Below are positions 17,774-28,180 of a stretch of DNA of 64,000 bases, in pieces. A program made the position numbers and the translations under genes. The stretch is from the NCBI RefSeq assembly GCF_033096445.1, contig NZ_AP028155.1, positions 3,849,880 through 3,913,879 of the forward strand, given 5' to 3'. Under the pieces are notes generated by a model. That model made no database searches. It was not told the DNA's origin and was given only the letters and a program-made list of their open reading frames with translations. This DNA is from Butyricimonas faecihominis. GTDB taxonomy: Bacteria > Bacteroidota > Bacteroidia > Bacteroidales > Marinifilaceae. Numbering within the stretch: position 1 is the stretch's first letter; each line of letters begins with the position of its first letter.

Positions 17774-19012
17774 TTAGAACCGGTACTGTATCATCGTATT
17801 GATACGACTGGCGTTACCGTAATCTTTGTTGAAGTCATTCCGACGACCGAATACGTACTCTATGGCGCAGGAACCGTATTCACTGAAATCCCAGAACAGG
17901 TTAGCGGCGGCGTATTGTGCGTATTTGTATGATGTTGCGGGCATCCCGTAACGATCAAGGACTCGGGCATAGCTGTACATGATATTTGATGTCAGAACTT
18001 TACTCCAATTATGGGAAAATCCGATATAGCCACCCCATGCATTGAATGCTTTCAATTTCCCTTCTGCCGTGGCGCTGGGTACGAGGTCAAGGCCCGAACC
18101 GGAAATGTCCTGTATGTAGTTGGAGATTCCTTTCCCGTACACTCCCTGAAAACAAAGGGATGTATTTTCGGCAAATTGCCAGATACCGCTCAATGAGGCT
18201 CCCCAACCGGTAACGATCCGGTCTTTATCCTCAACTTCATCTTTGTAATACATATTTCTCAACACGGCTCCCGCTTGCAGGTGGCTCCCGTTTTTGAAAC
18301 TGTATTTCACGTTAATCGGGAAGTCCGGAATTCGTTGGTTGATATACTTGGTAAATTCTCCTTCGGTGTAGGATGGCTCCACGTACTCCAATGCCAAGGA
18401 TGCTTCCAGCTTGTCTGTAAAATTATACGTGTAGCGAATCTGTGGCTGGCGTAATGCCACTTCACTGGAAGGGCCTTCCTCGTCCACCGTGGCCGGTCCT
18501 GCGGCAATATCACAGAATGTACTCCATGTTTTACCGATCGTGAATCCTTTAAACTTGATAAAAGCTTGTCTTAGAATCGGGGTACTCTGGTTCCCCTCGA
18601 ATTCCATTTCCATGTAGGTGACCAATCTGCCGACATCCGTGTCCCCGACTAATTTGAAGAATAGGCGGGATTGCCCGACAGAAATACCATATCTACCCCC
18701 GGATTGTTCTCCTTTGAGAGCGATGGTGTTTGTGGTAAAATAATTGTCATTGGGAACTCCGTTAAAATCGTAAATCCCCTGTACTTGCACAAATCCCCCC
18801 ACACCGAAAACGAAGTTTTTATTCTTGTTGAAAAACACGAATCTTGGAGATGCCGGGTCATTGAATGATAGCGGGAAAGCCTCTTTCATCATTTTATAGA
18901 AGTTGTCCGCGTCATTTTTTTCCGAAACGGAAGTCACGTTGACTTGCGCTCGTACCCCCGTGTAGAATCCACAAGAGATGGCTATCAACAATAGCAATGT
19001 CAATTTTTTCAT
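17774..19012 (-). CDS. Outer-membrane porin, DcaP-like
   Basis: The 412-residue protein has a signal peptide (MKKLTLLLLIAISCGFYTGVRAQ). A polar stretch precedes a beta-barrel with many alternating aromatic strands, among them FGVGGFVQVQGIYDF, RYGISVGQSRLFFKL and KGFTIGKTWSTF. It ends in an aromatic residue (MIQYRF), the usual outer-membrane insertion signal. The layout matches Bacteroidota porins related to the DcaP family, which let small, mostly anionic, solutes through. The substrate is not known. It is a single gene with a spacer to glyS upstream. Confidence 0.8.
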   Translation of the reverse strand: MKKLTLLLLIAISCGFYTGVRAQVNVTSVSEKNDADNFYKMMKEAFPLSFNDPASPRFVFFNKNKNFVFGVGGFVQVQGIYDFNGVPNDNYFTTNTIALKGEQSGGRYGISVGQSRLFFKLVGDTDVGRLVTYMEMEFEGNQSTPILRQAFIKFKGFTIGKTWSTFCDIAAGPATVDEEGPSSEVALRQPQIRYTYNFTDKLEASLALEYVEPSYTEGEFTKYINQRIPDFPINVKYSFKNGSHLQAGAVLRNMYYKDEVEDKDRIVTGWGASLSGIWQFAENTSLCFQGVYGKGISNYIQDISGSGLDLVPSATAEGKLKAFNAWGGYIGFSHNWSKVLTSNIMYSYARVLDRYGMPATSYKYAQYAAANLFWDFSEYGSCAIEYVFGRRNDFNKDYGNASRINTMIQYRF

Positions 19013-19101
19013 AGCGTTACAAATTAATTGGTTAATTTAGTAACACTATATACGGGGATGGAAAAGTAAAAGTTAAGAAGATAGTGAATTTTATGATTTT
19101 A

Positions 19102-19172
19102 GATTGAGGGATTTCCGATTCCGCAATTTAAAAGAATCATAAATTGCGGAATCGGACCCAATCACTCAATCA
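19102..19172. repeat. Large inverted repeat between glyS and the porin gene
   Basis: TCCGATTCCGCAATTTA (19114-19130) pairs perfectly with TAAATTGCGGAATCGGA (19140-19156), a 17-bp stem with a 9-base loop. GATTGAG (19102-19108) and CTCAATC (19165-19171) extend the symmetry. On the minus strand it directly follows the glyS stop but has no U-run, so it is not a classic terminator. CAATCACTCAATCA (19159-19172) recurs with one change at 24390-24403. Confidence 0.75.
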
Positions 19173-20729
19173 TTATATCTTAACTTCTTTCAGAATTTCA
19201 CGGAGGTCCGTCTTTTTTCTCAAGATGTCATGTAATTGGTCTATGGCCACGCGTTCCTGTTCCATAGTATCCCGGTAACGGATGGTTACGGCGTTATCTT
19301 CCAACGTCTGGTGGTCGATGGTAATACAGAACGGGGTTCCGATGGCATCTTGGCGGCGATAGCGTTTACCGATAGAGTCTTTTTCATCGTACTGGCATCT
19401 GAAGTCCAGTCTCAATAATTTCATGATCTCTTCCGCTTTCTCGGGTAGCCCGTCTTTCTTCACGAGTGGCATCACGGCCAGCTTGATTGGGGCTAGGGCA
19501 GGAGGTAATTTCAATACAACCCGTGAATCCTTCGATCCGTCTTCTTTTTCGATCTCTTCTTCCGTGTAAGCGGCAGAAAGGATTTGCAGGAACATCCGGT
19601 CCACGCCGATAGATGTTTCGATCACGTAAGGTACGTATGATTCGTTTAACTCGGGATCGAAGTATTGTATTTTCTTCCCGGAGAACTCTTGGTGACGTTT
19701 CAGGTCAAAGTCCGTGCGGGAATGGATTCCTTCCACCTCTTTAAAGCCGAATGGGAAACGGAATTCAATGTCCGTGGCTGCATTTGCGTAATGCGCCAGT
19801 TTCTCGTGATCGTGGAACCGGTATTTCTCCGGTCCGAATCCCAACGCTTGATGCCAGCTCATACGGGTTTCCTTCCATTTCTTGAACCAATCGAGTTCAC
19901 TACCGGGGCGTACGAAAAATTGCATTTCCATTTGTTCGAATTCACGCATCCGGAAGATGAATTGACGTGCCACGATCTCGTTACGGAAAGCTTTACCGAT
20001 CTGGGCGATCCCGAAAGGAACTTTCATACGTCCGGACTTTTGGACGTTTAGGAAGTTTACGAAAATACCTTGTGCCGTTTCGGGACGCAGGTATATCTTA
20101 CTGGCACCTTCGGCCGTGGATCCCATTTCCGTGGAGAACATCAAGTTAAATTGGCGTACTTCCGTCCAGTTGCTGGTTCCGGAAATCGGGCAAACAATCT
20201 TGTTGTCAACGATAATCTGACGAAGTTCAACCAAGTCGTTATCATTCAAAGCCTTTGCCATTCTGGCAGTAAGTTCTTCCTTTTTCCGAATATTTTCCAG
20301 CACTTGCGGGTTCGTCTGGCGATATAATGTTTCGTCAAACTTCTCCCCGAATCTCTTTTTTGCCTTGGCAACGTCTTTTTCGATCTTGTCGTCATATTTG
20401 GCAATATGATCTTCGATCAGTACGTCTGCCCGGTATCTCTTTTTTGAATCTTTATTATCAATCAACGGGTCGTTGAAAGCATCCACGTGTCCGGAGGCTT
20501 TCCAGATAGTCGGGTGCATGAAAATGGCGGAATCCAATCCTACCACGTTTTCGTGTAACAGTACCATTGAGTCCCACCAGTACTTTTTGATATTGTTTTT
20601 CAGTTCAACCCCGTATTGTCCGTAATCGTACACCGCAGCCAGCCCGTCATATATCTCTGATGACTGGAACACGTATCCGTATTCTTTACAGTGTGCTACC
20701 AGCTTTTTAAAAATATCTTCTTGTGCCAT
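19173..20729 (-). CDS. glyS: Glycine--tRNA ligase (single-chain type)
   Basis: This class II enzyme charges tRNA-Gly with glycine. The 518-residue single-chain form is the homodimeric type, not the alpha/beta tetramer of E. coli. Visible marks include YGPLGVEL-like YDYGQYGVELKNN near residue 33, LRPETAQGIFVNF and RNEI in motif 2, FRMREFEQMEMQFF, and a C-terminal anticodon-binding domain from about residue 400 (LAPIKLAVMPLVKKDG). The start at 20729 follows an AT-rich repeat region. Confidence 0.97.
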   Translation of the reverse strand: MAQEDIFKKLVAHCKEYGYVFQSSEIYDGLAAVYDYGQYGVELKNNIKKYWWDSMVLLHENVVGLDSAIFMHPTIWKASGHVDAFNDPLIDNKDSKKRYRADVLIEDHIAKYDDKIEKDVAKAKKRFGEKFDETLYRQTNPQVLENIRKKEELTARMAKALNDNDLVELRQIIVDNKIVCPISGTSNWTEVRQFNLMFSTEMGSTAEGASKIYLRPETAQGIFVNFLNVQKSGRMKVPFGIAQIGKAFRNEIVARQFIFRMREFEQMEMQFFVRPGSELDWFKKWKETRMSWHQALGFGPEKYRFHDHEKLAHYANAATDIEFRFPFGFKEVEGIHSRTDFDLKRHQEFSGKKIQYFDPELNESYVPYVIETSIGVDRMFLQILSAAYTEEEIEKEDGSKDSRVVLKLPPALAPIKLAVMPLVKKDGLPEKAEEIMKLLRLDFRCQYDEKDSIGKRYRRQDAIGTPFCITIDHQTLEDNAVTIRYRDTMEQERVAIDQLHDILRKKTDLREILKEVKI

Positions 20730-20740
20730 GTTATATGTTA

Positions 20741-20836
20741 TAAGTTAAAAACTAAAAGTTAAAAGCTAAAAACTAAGGACTAAAAATTGAAAGTTAAATA
20801 TCTCATTTTCAATTTTCAATTCTCCATTTTCAATTC
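20741..20836. repeat. Low-complexity AT-rich repeats upstream of glyS
   Basis: The stretch consists of units such as AAGTTAAAAACTAAAAG, TAAAAGCTAAAAACTAAG and repeated TTTTCAATT. It lies between the glyS start and the end of the Na/Pi transporter gene. Such tracts are common between Bacteroidota genes. The glyS promoter must be near here, but I see no clear TANNTTTG box. Confidence 0.55.
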
Positions 20837-20837
20837 A

Positions 20838-22532
20838 TTAATTGTCACTCCCGATTTCCTTGATTGCCTCGGTCACGTTAATCGCGTAATCCCCGATCTT
20901 CTCGCACTCGAAGAAAATGTCACTATATATAATACCCGTGGCATAATCATATTTCTTTTCTTCGATTGCCGTCAAGTGTTCCTGTTGCAGGATTGTCCGG
21001 TAATCATTGATCGTTTGCTCTACTTCGTAAGCTTTCTTTGCCTTCACTTCCTTGTATTCAATCGTGAGGTTTGCACACATAACCACGAGGGCCTCGTCCA
21101 CGATAGCCATCATGTGTTGTAACTTCTCGTCGATAAATTCGGGGAATTCCACGTTTTGTTCATTCCGGCGTCCAACAGCTTTGGCAACGTTCAATGACGA
21201 GTCGGCGATACTTTCGATTTCCGACACGATCTTGAACATGGCTCTAACCCGTTGCGAGTTCTCCGTGGATAATTTGGATTCCGATACTTTCGTCAAGTAG
21301 TCTGCAATTTCTACTTCCACCACGTCACTCTCGTCTTCCAGTTTGTCGATTTTATTGAATTTCTTTTCGAATTCTTTCGAGGGAGTGTGCAGACATTCTA
21401 CTACTTGGCGATACATATCCAATGTGTTCTTCGCGTAGTGAGAAATCTCCTGTTTTGCTTGGAACAAGGATGCATCCGGGGTAGATAATAACCCGATTTT
21501 GATATGTTTCAACGTGAAGGCATCGTCTGCCGATTCTTTGGATTTGATAATATGGGTAACGAGTTTTGCAATGACCTTGATAAACCAGATCAAAATAAGC
21601 ACGTTGGCCACGTTAAAGCAAGTGTGGAACAACGATAGCGCTACCGGAACCGAACCCACGTTTGTGAACGGATCTCCAATTCCCAAGTAAATACTCAATT
21701 GTCCGACCCAGCCTAAAAAGAACGGGAATATGGCTAAAACCCATGCAACCCCGAAAAGGTTGAACAGGAAATGAGCGAAAGCGGCTCTTTTGGCGGTCGT
21801 GTTGGCAACCATGGCAGCGAGGTTTGCCGTGATCGTGGTTCCGATGTTTTCTCCCAAAACCATGGAGGCGGCGATGTCAAAACCGATCCATCCGTTGGCA
21901 CACATGACTAGCGTCAATGCCATCGTGGCAGATGATGATTGTATCAGTATGGTCAGTGCTGTTCCGATAAGCATGAACAGGATATAAGAACCATACCCTA
22001 AATCCGTGTAATTATGTAGGAAATTCAGAATCTCGGGGTTTTCATGAATATTCGGCATGTTTTCCTGCAGGAAGTTTAGACCGATAAATAGAAGTCCGAA
22101 ACCGATAATCAATTCCCCCCAACTCTTGCGCATCCGTTTTGCCGAGAAAAGCAGCGGTAGGCTCAACCCGATTAGGGGAAGAGAAAGACTGACCATACTG
22201 ATCTTGAACCCTAGGATGGAGATTAGCCATGCCGTGAACGTGGTTCCCACGTTGGCACCCATAATGACCCCGATAGAACCGATAAGGTCAAGTAAGCCGG
22301 CATTAACGAAACTGACAACCATTACGGTGGTGGCTGAGGAACTCTGGATGATGGTCGTGATTAACAAACCTGTAATCACCCCTTTCACGCGATTGGATGT
22401 CATTGCGGCGAGGATGGTTCTCATTTTGTTACCCGCTACCTTTTGCAAGGCCTCACTCATCATCTTCATACCGAAGAGGAACACACCCAATGATCCGATC
22501 AACTGCAAGAAATCGAGAATCGTGTAATTCAT
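20838..22532 (-). CDS. Na/Pi cotransporter family protein with PhoU-like domain
   Basis: The 564-residue membrane protein has the two repeated QSSSAT motifs (LLITTIIQSSSATTVMVV and IQSSSATMALTLVM) of the NptA/PNaS sodium-phosphate cotransporter family, with about eight to ten membrane segments in residues 1-330. A PhoU-like helical bundle follows (about 350-560), typically linked to phosphate control. It probably takes up phosphate with sodium across the inner membrane, but bacterial members are little studied and other substrates are possible. Confidence 0.88.
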   Translation of the reverse strand: MNYTILDFLQLIGSLGVFLFGMKMMSEALQKVAGNKMRTILAAMTSNRVKGVITGLLITTIIQSSSATTVMVVSFVNAGLLDLIGSIGVIMGANVGTTFTAWLISILGFKISMVSLSLPLIGLSLPLLFSAKRMRKSWGELIIGFGLLFIGLNFLQENMPNIHENPEILNFLHNYTDLGYGSYILFMLIGTALTILIQSSSATMALTLVMCANGWIGFDIAASMVLGENIGTTITANLAAMVANTTAKRAAFAHFLFNLFGVAWVLAIFPFFLGWVGQLSIYLGIGDPFTNVGSVPVALSLFHTCFNVANVLILIWFIKVIAKLVTHIIKSKESADDAFTLKHIKIGLLSTPDASLFQAKQEISHYAKNTLDMYRQVVECLHTPSKEFEKKFNKIDKLEDESDVVEVEIADYLTKVSESKLSTENSQRVRAMFKIVSEIESIADSSLNVAKAVGRRNEQNVEFPEFIDEKLQHMMAIVDEALVVMCANLTIEYKEVKAKKAYEVEQTINDYRTILQQEHLTAIEEKKYDYATGIIYSDIFFECEKIGDYAINVTEAIKEIGSDN

Positions 22533-22590
22533 AAAATCGTATTAAGTGTAATAAATTGAATTTGCGGGTGTAAAGGTATATAAAGTAAAC

Positions 22591-22619
22591 AAAAAAAGCC
22601 CCGAAAAGGGGCTTTTTTT
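22591..22619 (-). terminator. Terminator of groL
   Basis: AAAAAAGCCCC (22592-22602) pairs with GGGGCTTTTTT around GAAAA, and A/T tracts flank both sides. It lies 19 bases beyond the groL stop and could also close transcripts running the other way. Confidence 0.92.
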
Positions 22620-22637
22620 ATCTAAATTCCTCGATGA

Positions 22638-24293
<1,656 letters not shown>

Positions 24294-24312
24294 TTAAATC
24301 TTATAAATTTCG

Positions 24313-24403
24313 TGATTTATGATTTTCGATTAAGTGATTCACTTTCATGGTTTTTTATCCTTTCTTTTAATCACTAAATCATCAATCGTCAATCACTGAA
24401 TCA
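24313..24403. repeat. Imperfect inverted repeat between groES and groL
   Basis: The 27-base arms at 24313-24339 and 24369-24395 are complementary at 21 of 27 positions, with a 29-base loop. The end CAATCACTGAATCA (24390-24403) is nearly the same as 19159-19172 behind glyS. The structure sits inside the groES-groL transcript and may affect its stability or processing. Confidence 0.6.
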
Positions 24404-24407
24404 ATTA

Positions 24408-24677
24408 TTAAAGAACCACCAGAATGTCTGATTGATTCATCACCAGATACTTTTTGTCGTCGATATTGACTTCAGTTCCTGAATATTTACCGAATAAAAC
24501 TGAATCTCCCACTTTGATTTCCATCGGCTCGTCGTGTTTGCCTTTTCCGGTTGCTACTACGATTCCTTTTTGTGGTTTTTCTTTTGCGGAATCAGGGATG
24601 ATGATACCTGATGCGGTTTTAGTTTCTGCCTCTACCGGCTCTACAATGATTTTGTTAAGAACTGTCTTAAGTGCCAT
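24408..24677 (-). CDS. groES: Co-chaperonin GroES
   Basis: The 89-residue protein forms the seven-membered lid of GroEL. Visible marks are the mobile-loop region [21 protein letters not shown], then VVATGKGK and [15 protein letters not shown]. It ends [10 protein letters not shown]. It is the first gene of the groES-groL unit. No CIRCE element was found upstream, so HrcA-type control is not supported by the sequence. Confidence 0.98.
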   Translation of the reverse strand: MALKTVLNKIIVEPVEAETKTASGIIIPDSAKEKPQKGIVVATGKGKHDEPMEIKVGDSVLFGKYSGTEVNIDDKKYLVMNQSDILVVL

Positions 24678-24768
24678 AATTCTTAATATTTAAAAGTTTA
24701 TTATTAATTAATTCTTTCTTTTTAATTGAAAATTACGTTTGGAGAAGAGCATAATTCGTGCCAAACAA

Positions 24769-24802
24769 AAAAATGTCAGTATGACTGACATACTGACATT
24801 TT
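24769..24802 (-). terminator. Terminator of the lptE-secG operon
   Basis: AAAATGTCAGTATG (24770-24783) and CATACTGACATTTT (24789-24802) form a perfect 14-bp stem with a 5-base loop. On the minus strand it is followed by a T-run. It lies 23 bases after the secG stop. Confidence 0.9.
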
Positions 24803-24824
24803 CTCGTGTCGATTCCGTGAATCG

Positions 24825-25202
24825 TTATTCTTGTTCTTGTGAAGTCGTGTTATTCTCTTCACTCGTTGTAGTGGTCGTGTTGTTATTGTTCATTGTTCCG
24901 AAATCAGGGATTGCTTGTGTTCCCGGAGCGGCTGTATTAATTTGCTCTTGAATAGCAGATTTTTTTCCGGCTTGTTCACCTCTGGGGAGTACCATTGCGG
25001 ATACAATACATAAAACAAGCATTGCCCCAGCTAATGTCCATGTCGCTTTTTCCAAGAAATCGGTTGTCTTTCTTACACCCATGATTTGGTTTGAAGAAGC
25101 AAAGGAAGAAGATAAACCACCGCCTTTTGAGTTTTGCACCAATACGATCAATATAAGTAGAGCGCAAACAATAAAGATCAAAATAGAAACAGCTATGTAC
25201 AT
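24825..25202 (-). CDS. secG: Preprotein translocase subunit SecG
   Basis: SecG is the small inner-membrane subunit that speeds SecYEG-dependent export. The 125-residue protein has two membrane segments (about residues 2-22 and 52-72), joined by the typical loop NSKGGGLSSSFASSNQIMGVRKTTDFLEK. A polar, Thr/Asn-rich tail (NNNNTTTTTSEENNTT) follows. It ends an operon with lptE and the 236-residue gene and is closed by a strong terminator. Confidence 0.95.
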   Translation of the reverse strand: MYIAVSILIFIVCALLILIVLVQNSKGGGLSSSFASSNQIMGVRKTTDFLEKATWTLAGAMLVLCIVSAMVLPRGEQAGKKSAIQEQINTAAPGTQAIPDFGTMNNNNTTTTTSEENNTTSQEQE

Positions 25203-25204
25203 AA

Positions 25205-25915
25205 TTAGTTCTTATTATTATTAATTTTCTCTTTTATTTTTTCAATCTGAACCGCAAAGTAAACACTTTTTTCCGGATATTTCAAACTTAATTTTAGATA
25301 AGTTGCAATGGCCTTGTCATATAGTTGTTGGCGGACGTATATTTTTGCCAGAGTTTCCGAGAAAAATTCGGTTTTTTCATCCGTGACAGGCTCTGTGATG
25401 ACTGGTGTTCCCGGGTTTTCCTCCGTGATCTTGGGCATGGAGGGTTCTTCTTGGATAAATTTATCAATAAGGGAATCTTTTCGTTCCTCTTTTTGTTTTT
25501 TACGTGACAACCATTCATTTGCGATGGCATCTATCGGTAGGAATTCCTCCTCCGGGAACTCGTTTTCAAGTTGGTAGAACGTGGTTGCGGGAACGACTTT
25601 CTTCTCCTCTTCCTTGTCTTCCAGCAACTCGATTGCAACAGGTTCCGGCTTGAACACCGGATTCCCGATCTCGTTCCAATCCGATAATAAATTGTTCAGG
25701 AAACGATAAAACTGTTTGTGATTAGGAATGTAAATCGTATTATGCTTTAATTTCTCGGGATAGGCCGAGTGACCCGAATCGTGTAACATTTTCAAGTACA
25801 CGGTTCGTGCCGTGGCGAAATAAGGGAATTGTTCTATGAGAAATTCCATGTTCCGGATGTCCTCTCCCTCTTTTCGTCCTGAACGTATAATATCAATTAA
25901 TTCTTCCGGTTTCAA
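25205..25915 (-). CDS. Conserved protein of the lptE-secG operon, possible TPR fold
   Basis: The 236-residue protein has no signal peptide. Residues 1-90 are helical (EELIDIIRSGRKEGEDIRNM, FPYFATARTVYLKMLHDSG). The middle is acidic and low in complexity. The last 50 residues (AKIYVRQQLYDKAIATYLKLSLKYPEKSVYF) look like a TPR unit. It stands 2 bases from secG and 3 bases from lptE, an arrangement widely kept in Bacteroidota. The function is not known; a scaffold role in export or envelope assembly is only a guess from context. Confidence 0.7.
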   Translation of the reverse strand: MKPEELIDIIRSGRKEGEDIRNMEFLIEQFPYFATARTVYLKMLHDSGHSAYPEKLKHNTIYIPNHKQFYRFLNNLLSDWNEIGNPVFKPEPVAIELLEDKEEEKKVVPATTFYQLENEFPEEEFLPIDAIANEWLSRKKQKEERKDSLIDKFIQEEPSMPKITEENPGTPVITEPVTDEKTEFFSETLAKIYVRQQLYDKAIATYLKLSLKYPEKSVYFAVQIEKIKEKINNNKN

Positions 25916-25918
25916 CGT

Positions 25919-26437
25919 TTACCAGTTTGTTAAGGCCTTGTTATAAATATCTTCGATAATCTTCTCTGTGATTTTCTTGATCAAGTCGGGTTCGATGGAC
26001 TCGTAATTCTCGTCAATCCCGTAATCTTCATAATGCGAGAATGACGTGTCGAAATCCGATTTCCCCGATTCGTCTTTCGTGTTCGTGTATTTCACCCGGA
26101 TCGTGATTGTCAACCGGTTCTTGGCGGCGATTTCATCGGCGGTGATGTCAACCGGGGTTTGTGTGAATCCGGTGATCTGTCCCTCGAAACGAATATCCCC
26201 GTCATTGTCTGTCAATTCGGTCAGGTTTGTTCGCGAACGTAAATAGCTTTTCAGTGCTTCCGTGAAATCCGCCCCCAAGTTCGGGGCAAAAGCGGTTTTA
26301 TTCGAGAAGTAATCTACCGAAAATGTTTTTTCTCCATTTTGTAACGACACGCCTGAAAACGAGTAACTAATACTTTGTAGTTTACACCCGTTAAAGGCAA
26401 AAGCCAACAATAATATAGGTATAATTTTCTTGATCAT
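25919..26437 (-). CDS. lptE: LPS-assembly lipoprotein LptE
   Basis: The 172-residue lipoprotein has a signal peptide with lipobox FAFNGC (Cys18), then the LptE-type pattern SISYSFSGVSLQNGEKTFSV, a region on tubular folding with RSRTNLTELTDNDGDIRFEG, and YTNTKDE strands. LptE plugs the LptD barrel that puts LPS into the outer leaflet. The operon order sigma-54 activator, lptE, TPR-like gene, secG supports the call, as this is a standard Bacteroidota cluster. Confidence 0.88.
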   Translation of the reverse strand: MIKKIIPILLLAFAFNGCKLQSISYSFSGVSLQNGEKTFSVDYFSNKTAFAPNLGADFTEALKSYLRSRTNLTELTDNDGDIRFEGQITGFTQTPVDITADEIAAKNRLTITIRVKYTNTKDESGKSDFDTSFSHYEDYGIDENYESIEPDLIKKITEKIIEDIYNKALTNW

Positions 26438-26522
26438 GTGTATTTTATCTTGATATGCACGCGATGCTATTTGTACCAGACAAAGATAATTTTAATTTGC
26501 AGAAATTCGTCTCTTCGTGTTT

Positions 26523-27755
26523 TCAAATTTCAATATCATACTCTTTTAATTTCCGGTATAGAGTTCTTTCTGATATTCCAAGATCCTGCGCGGCCAGTTT
26601 TCGTTTGCCGTGGTTTTTTTCCAAGGCTTTCACGATCATTTCTTTTTCTTTCTCTTCCAGTGAGAGGGATTCTTCCACGACAGCTTCTGTATCCTCGATA
26701 TGATTGTTCTTCTCCACGGAGATCGTCTTTTGCGGGGCTTGTCCAAGGAATTCCGATTGCGGAGTTTCATACAAGTTCCGGAGAACGATGGAGGTGGAAG
26801 GTTCCGGTTCGGGCTTTATCGTGTGTTCTTTTTGCATGATGTCGTACACGAGGTGTTTCAAATCGTTCATGTCCTTTTTCATGTCAAAAAGTATTTTGTA
26901 CAGGATTTCCCGTTCCGTGGCAAAACTATGATCGCTTTCCGGGTTAGATGTTAATGCCGGGAGCGTATTATTTTGTGCCGGGAGATACTCTTTTAATCTC
27001 AAGGCATCAACCGTCCTTTCCTGTTCGAGAATGGAAATTTGTTCCGTGATGTTTTTCAATTCCCGCACGTTTCCCGGCCACCGGTAGTTTTCGAGTATTT
27101 GCACGGCGTCCTCGGTCAGTCGGATGGGAGGCATACGGTATTTTTCAGCGAAGTCAGCTGCGAATTTTCGGAACAGGAGGGATATATCTTCTTTCCGGTC
27201 CCGTAGTGCAGGAATCGAAATCGGGATCGTGTTGATCCGGTAGTAAAGGTCTTCTCTGAACTTCCCGTTCTTGACAGCCGCTGGTAGGTCCACGTTCGTG
27301 GCGGCAATTACTCGCACGTTCGTTTTTTGTACTTTCGACGATCCGACCCGGATAAACTCTCCGGCCTCAAGTACGCGTAACAATTTCGCCTGCGTGGATA
27401 AAGGTAATTCTCCCACTTCATCTAGGAAAATTGTTCCCCCGTCACTGACCTCGAAGTAACCTTTCCGGTCGGATAGCGCTCCCGTGAATGAGCCTTTCTC
27501 GTGGCCGAATAATTCGGAGTCAATGGTTCCTTCCGGAATTCCCCCGCAGTTAACCGCGATGTACTGTGCATGTTTACGGGCGCTGAAACTGTGGATAATC
27601 CGGGGGAAAATCTCTTTCCCCACGCCACTCTCCCCTGTGATAAGCACGGTAAAATCCGTGGGTGCCACTTGTACAGCTTTTTCTATTGCCCGGTTTAGCT
27701 TGATGTCGTTCCCGATAATTTCGAAACGTTGTTTAATCGTTCTGATGTCCTCCAT
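26523..27755 (-). CDS. Sigma-54-dependent transcriptional activator, no receiver domain
   Basis: The 410-residue protein begins almost at once with the AAA+ domain: Walker A GESGVGKE (41-48), the sigma-54 contact loop GSFTGA (88-93, usually GAFTGA), and Walker B GGTIFLDE (106-113). A Fis-type helix-turn-helix ends it (AAQDLGISERTLYRKLKEYDIEI). It lacks any N-terminal receiver, PAS or GAF domain, so it is either constitutively active or controlled by another protein. It is the first gene ahead of lptE, 85 bases away, and may control envelope genes. The target promoters (-24/-12) are not evident here. Confidence 0.92.
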   Translation of the reverse strand: MEDIRTIKQRFEIIGNDIKLNRAIEKAVQVAPTDFTVLITGESGVGKEIFPRIIHSFSARKHAQYIAVNCGGIPEGTIDSELFGHEKGSFTGALSDRKGYFEVSDGGTIFLDEVGELPLSTQAKLLRVLEAGEFIRVGSSKVQKTNVRVIAATNVDLPAAVKNGKFREDLYYRINTIPISIPALRDRKEDISLLFRKFAADFAEKYRMPPIRLTEDAVQILENYRWPGNVRELKNITEQISILEQERTVDALRLKEYLPAQNNTLPALTSNPESDHSFATEREILYKILFDMKKDMNDLKHLVYDIMQKEHTIKPEPEPSTSIVLRNLYETPQSEFLGQAPQKTISVEKNNHIEDTEAVVEESLSLEEKEKEMIVKALEKNHGKRKLAAQDLGISERTLYRKLKEYDIEI

Positions 27756-28180
27756 GTGATTTACAATTTATGAATTCTTTATCCTTGATGTCTGGCATGG
27801 AACGTGAAAAAGAATCCAATCCTCAATACTCATCTGCAAATTTAGCAGTTTTAGCTGACAAAATAGCATAACCGTGAAAATAAAATTGTGGGGGATATAT
27901 ACCGGAATGGAAAAGAATGGACGAAAAGAATTAGAAATGATTGATGATTAATATGTTTGTTATTAGTTGATTGTATATATATTACGATTTGGGAATTTGT
28001 GATTTATTATTGTAAAATAAATTCTTTATATTTGCACAATAAATGAACGTTTTATGAAGGGGCAAAATGGGCGAGAATCCTTGTTTCAGATGTCTATGAT
28101 GAATTTGTAAAATGTTGATTTATAGTACGGAATGGGTGTGATGTGAATCTGTTGAACAAAAGTCAATAAACGTTCGTTTT
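27756..28180. promoter_or_regulatory. Divergent control region with promoter box and two operator-like sites
   Basis: This 425-base gap separates the minus-strand sigma-54 activator gene from the ECF sigma gene of locus A. TATATTTG at 28027-28034 fits the TANNTTTG promoter box. Two palindromes of the same family follow: AAATG-AA-CGTTT (28041-28052), 6 bases after the promoter box, and AAACG-TT-CGTTT (28168-28179), ending one base before the sigma start codon. Both are embedded in AATAAAYGWWCGTTTTATGA, so they form a direct repeat 127 bases apart. A bound repressor would cover the transcription start and the start codon. Confidence 0.6.

Noticed and set aside
19102-19172. Ordinary rho-independent terminator of glyS
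   Set aside because: The stem is strong, but on the minus strand no U-run follows it, so I list it as an inverted repeat instead.
20741-20836. CRISPR-like array in repeated AAGTTAAAAACTAA units
   Set aside because: The units are short, uneven and lie without spacers; it is low-complexity DNA. No CRISPR array or cas gene was seen in the window.
24678-24768. CIRCE heat-shock operator before groES
   Set aside because: No inverted repeat of the TTAGCACTC-N9-GAGTGCTAA type is present.
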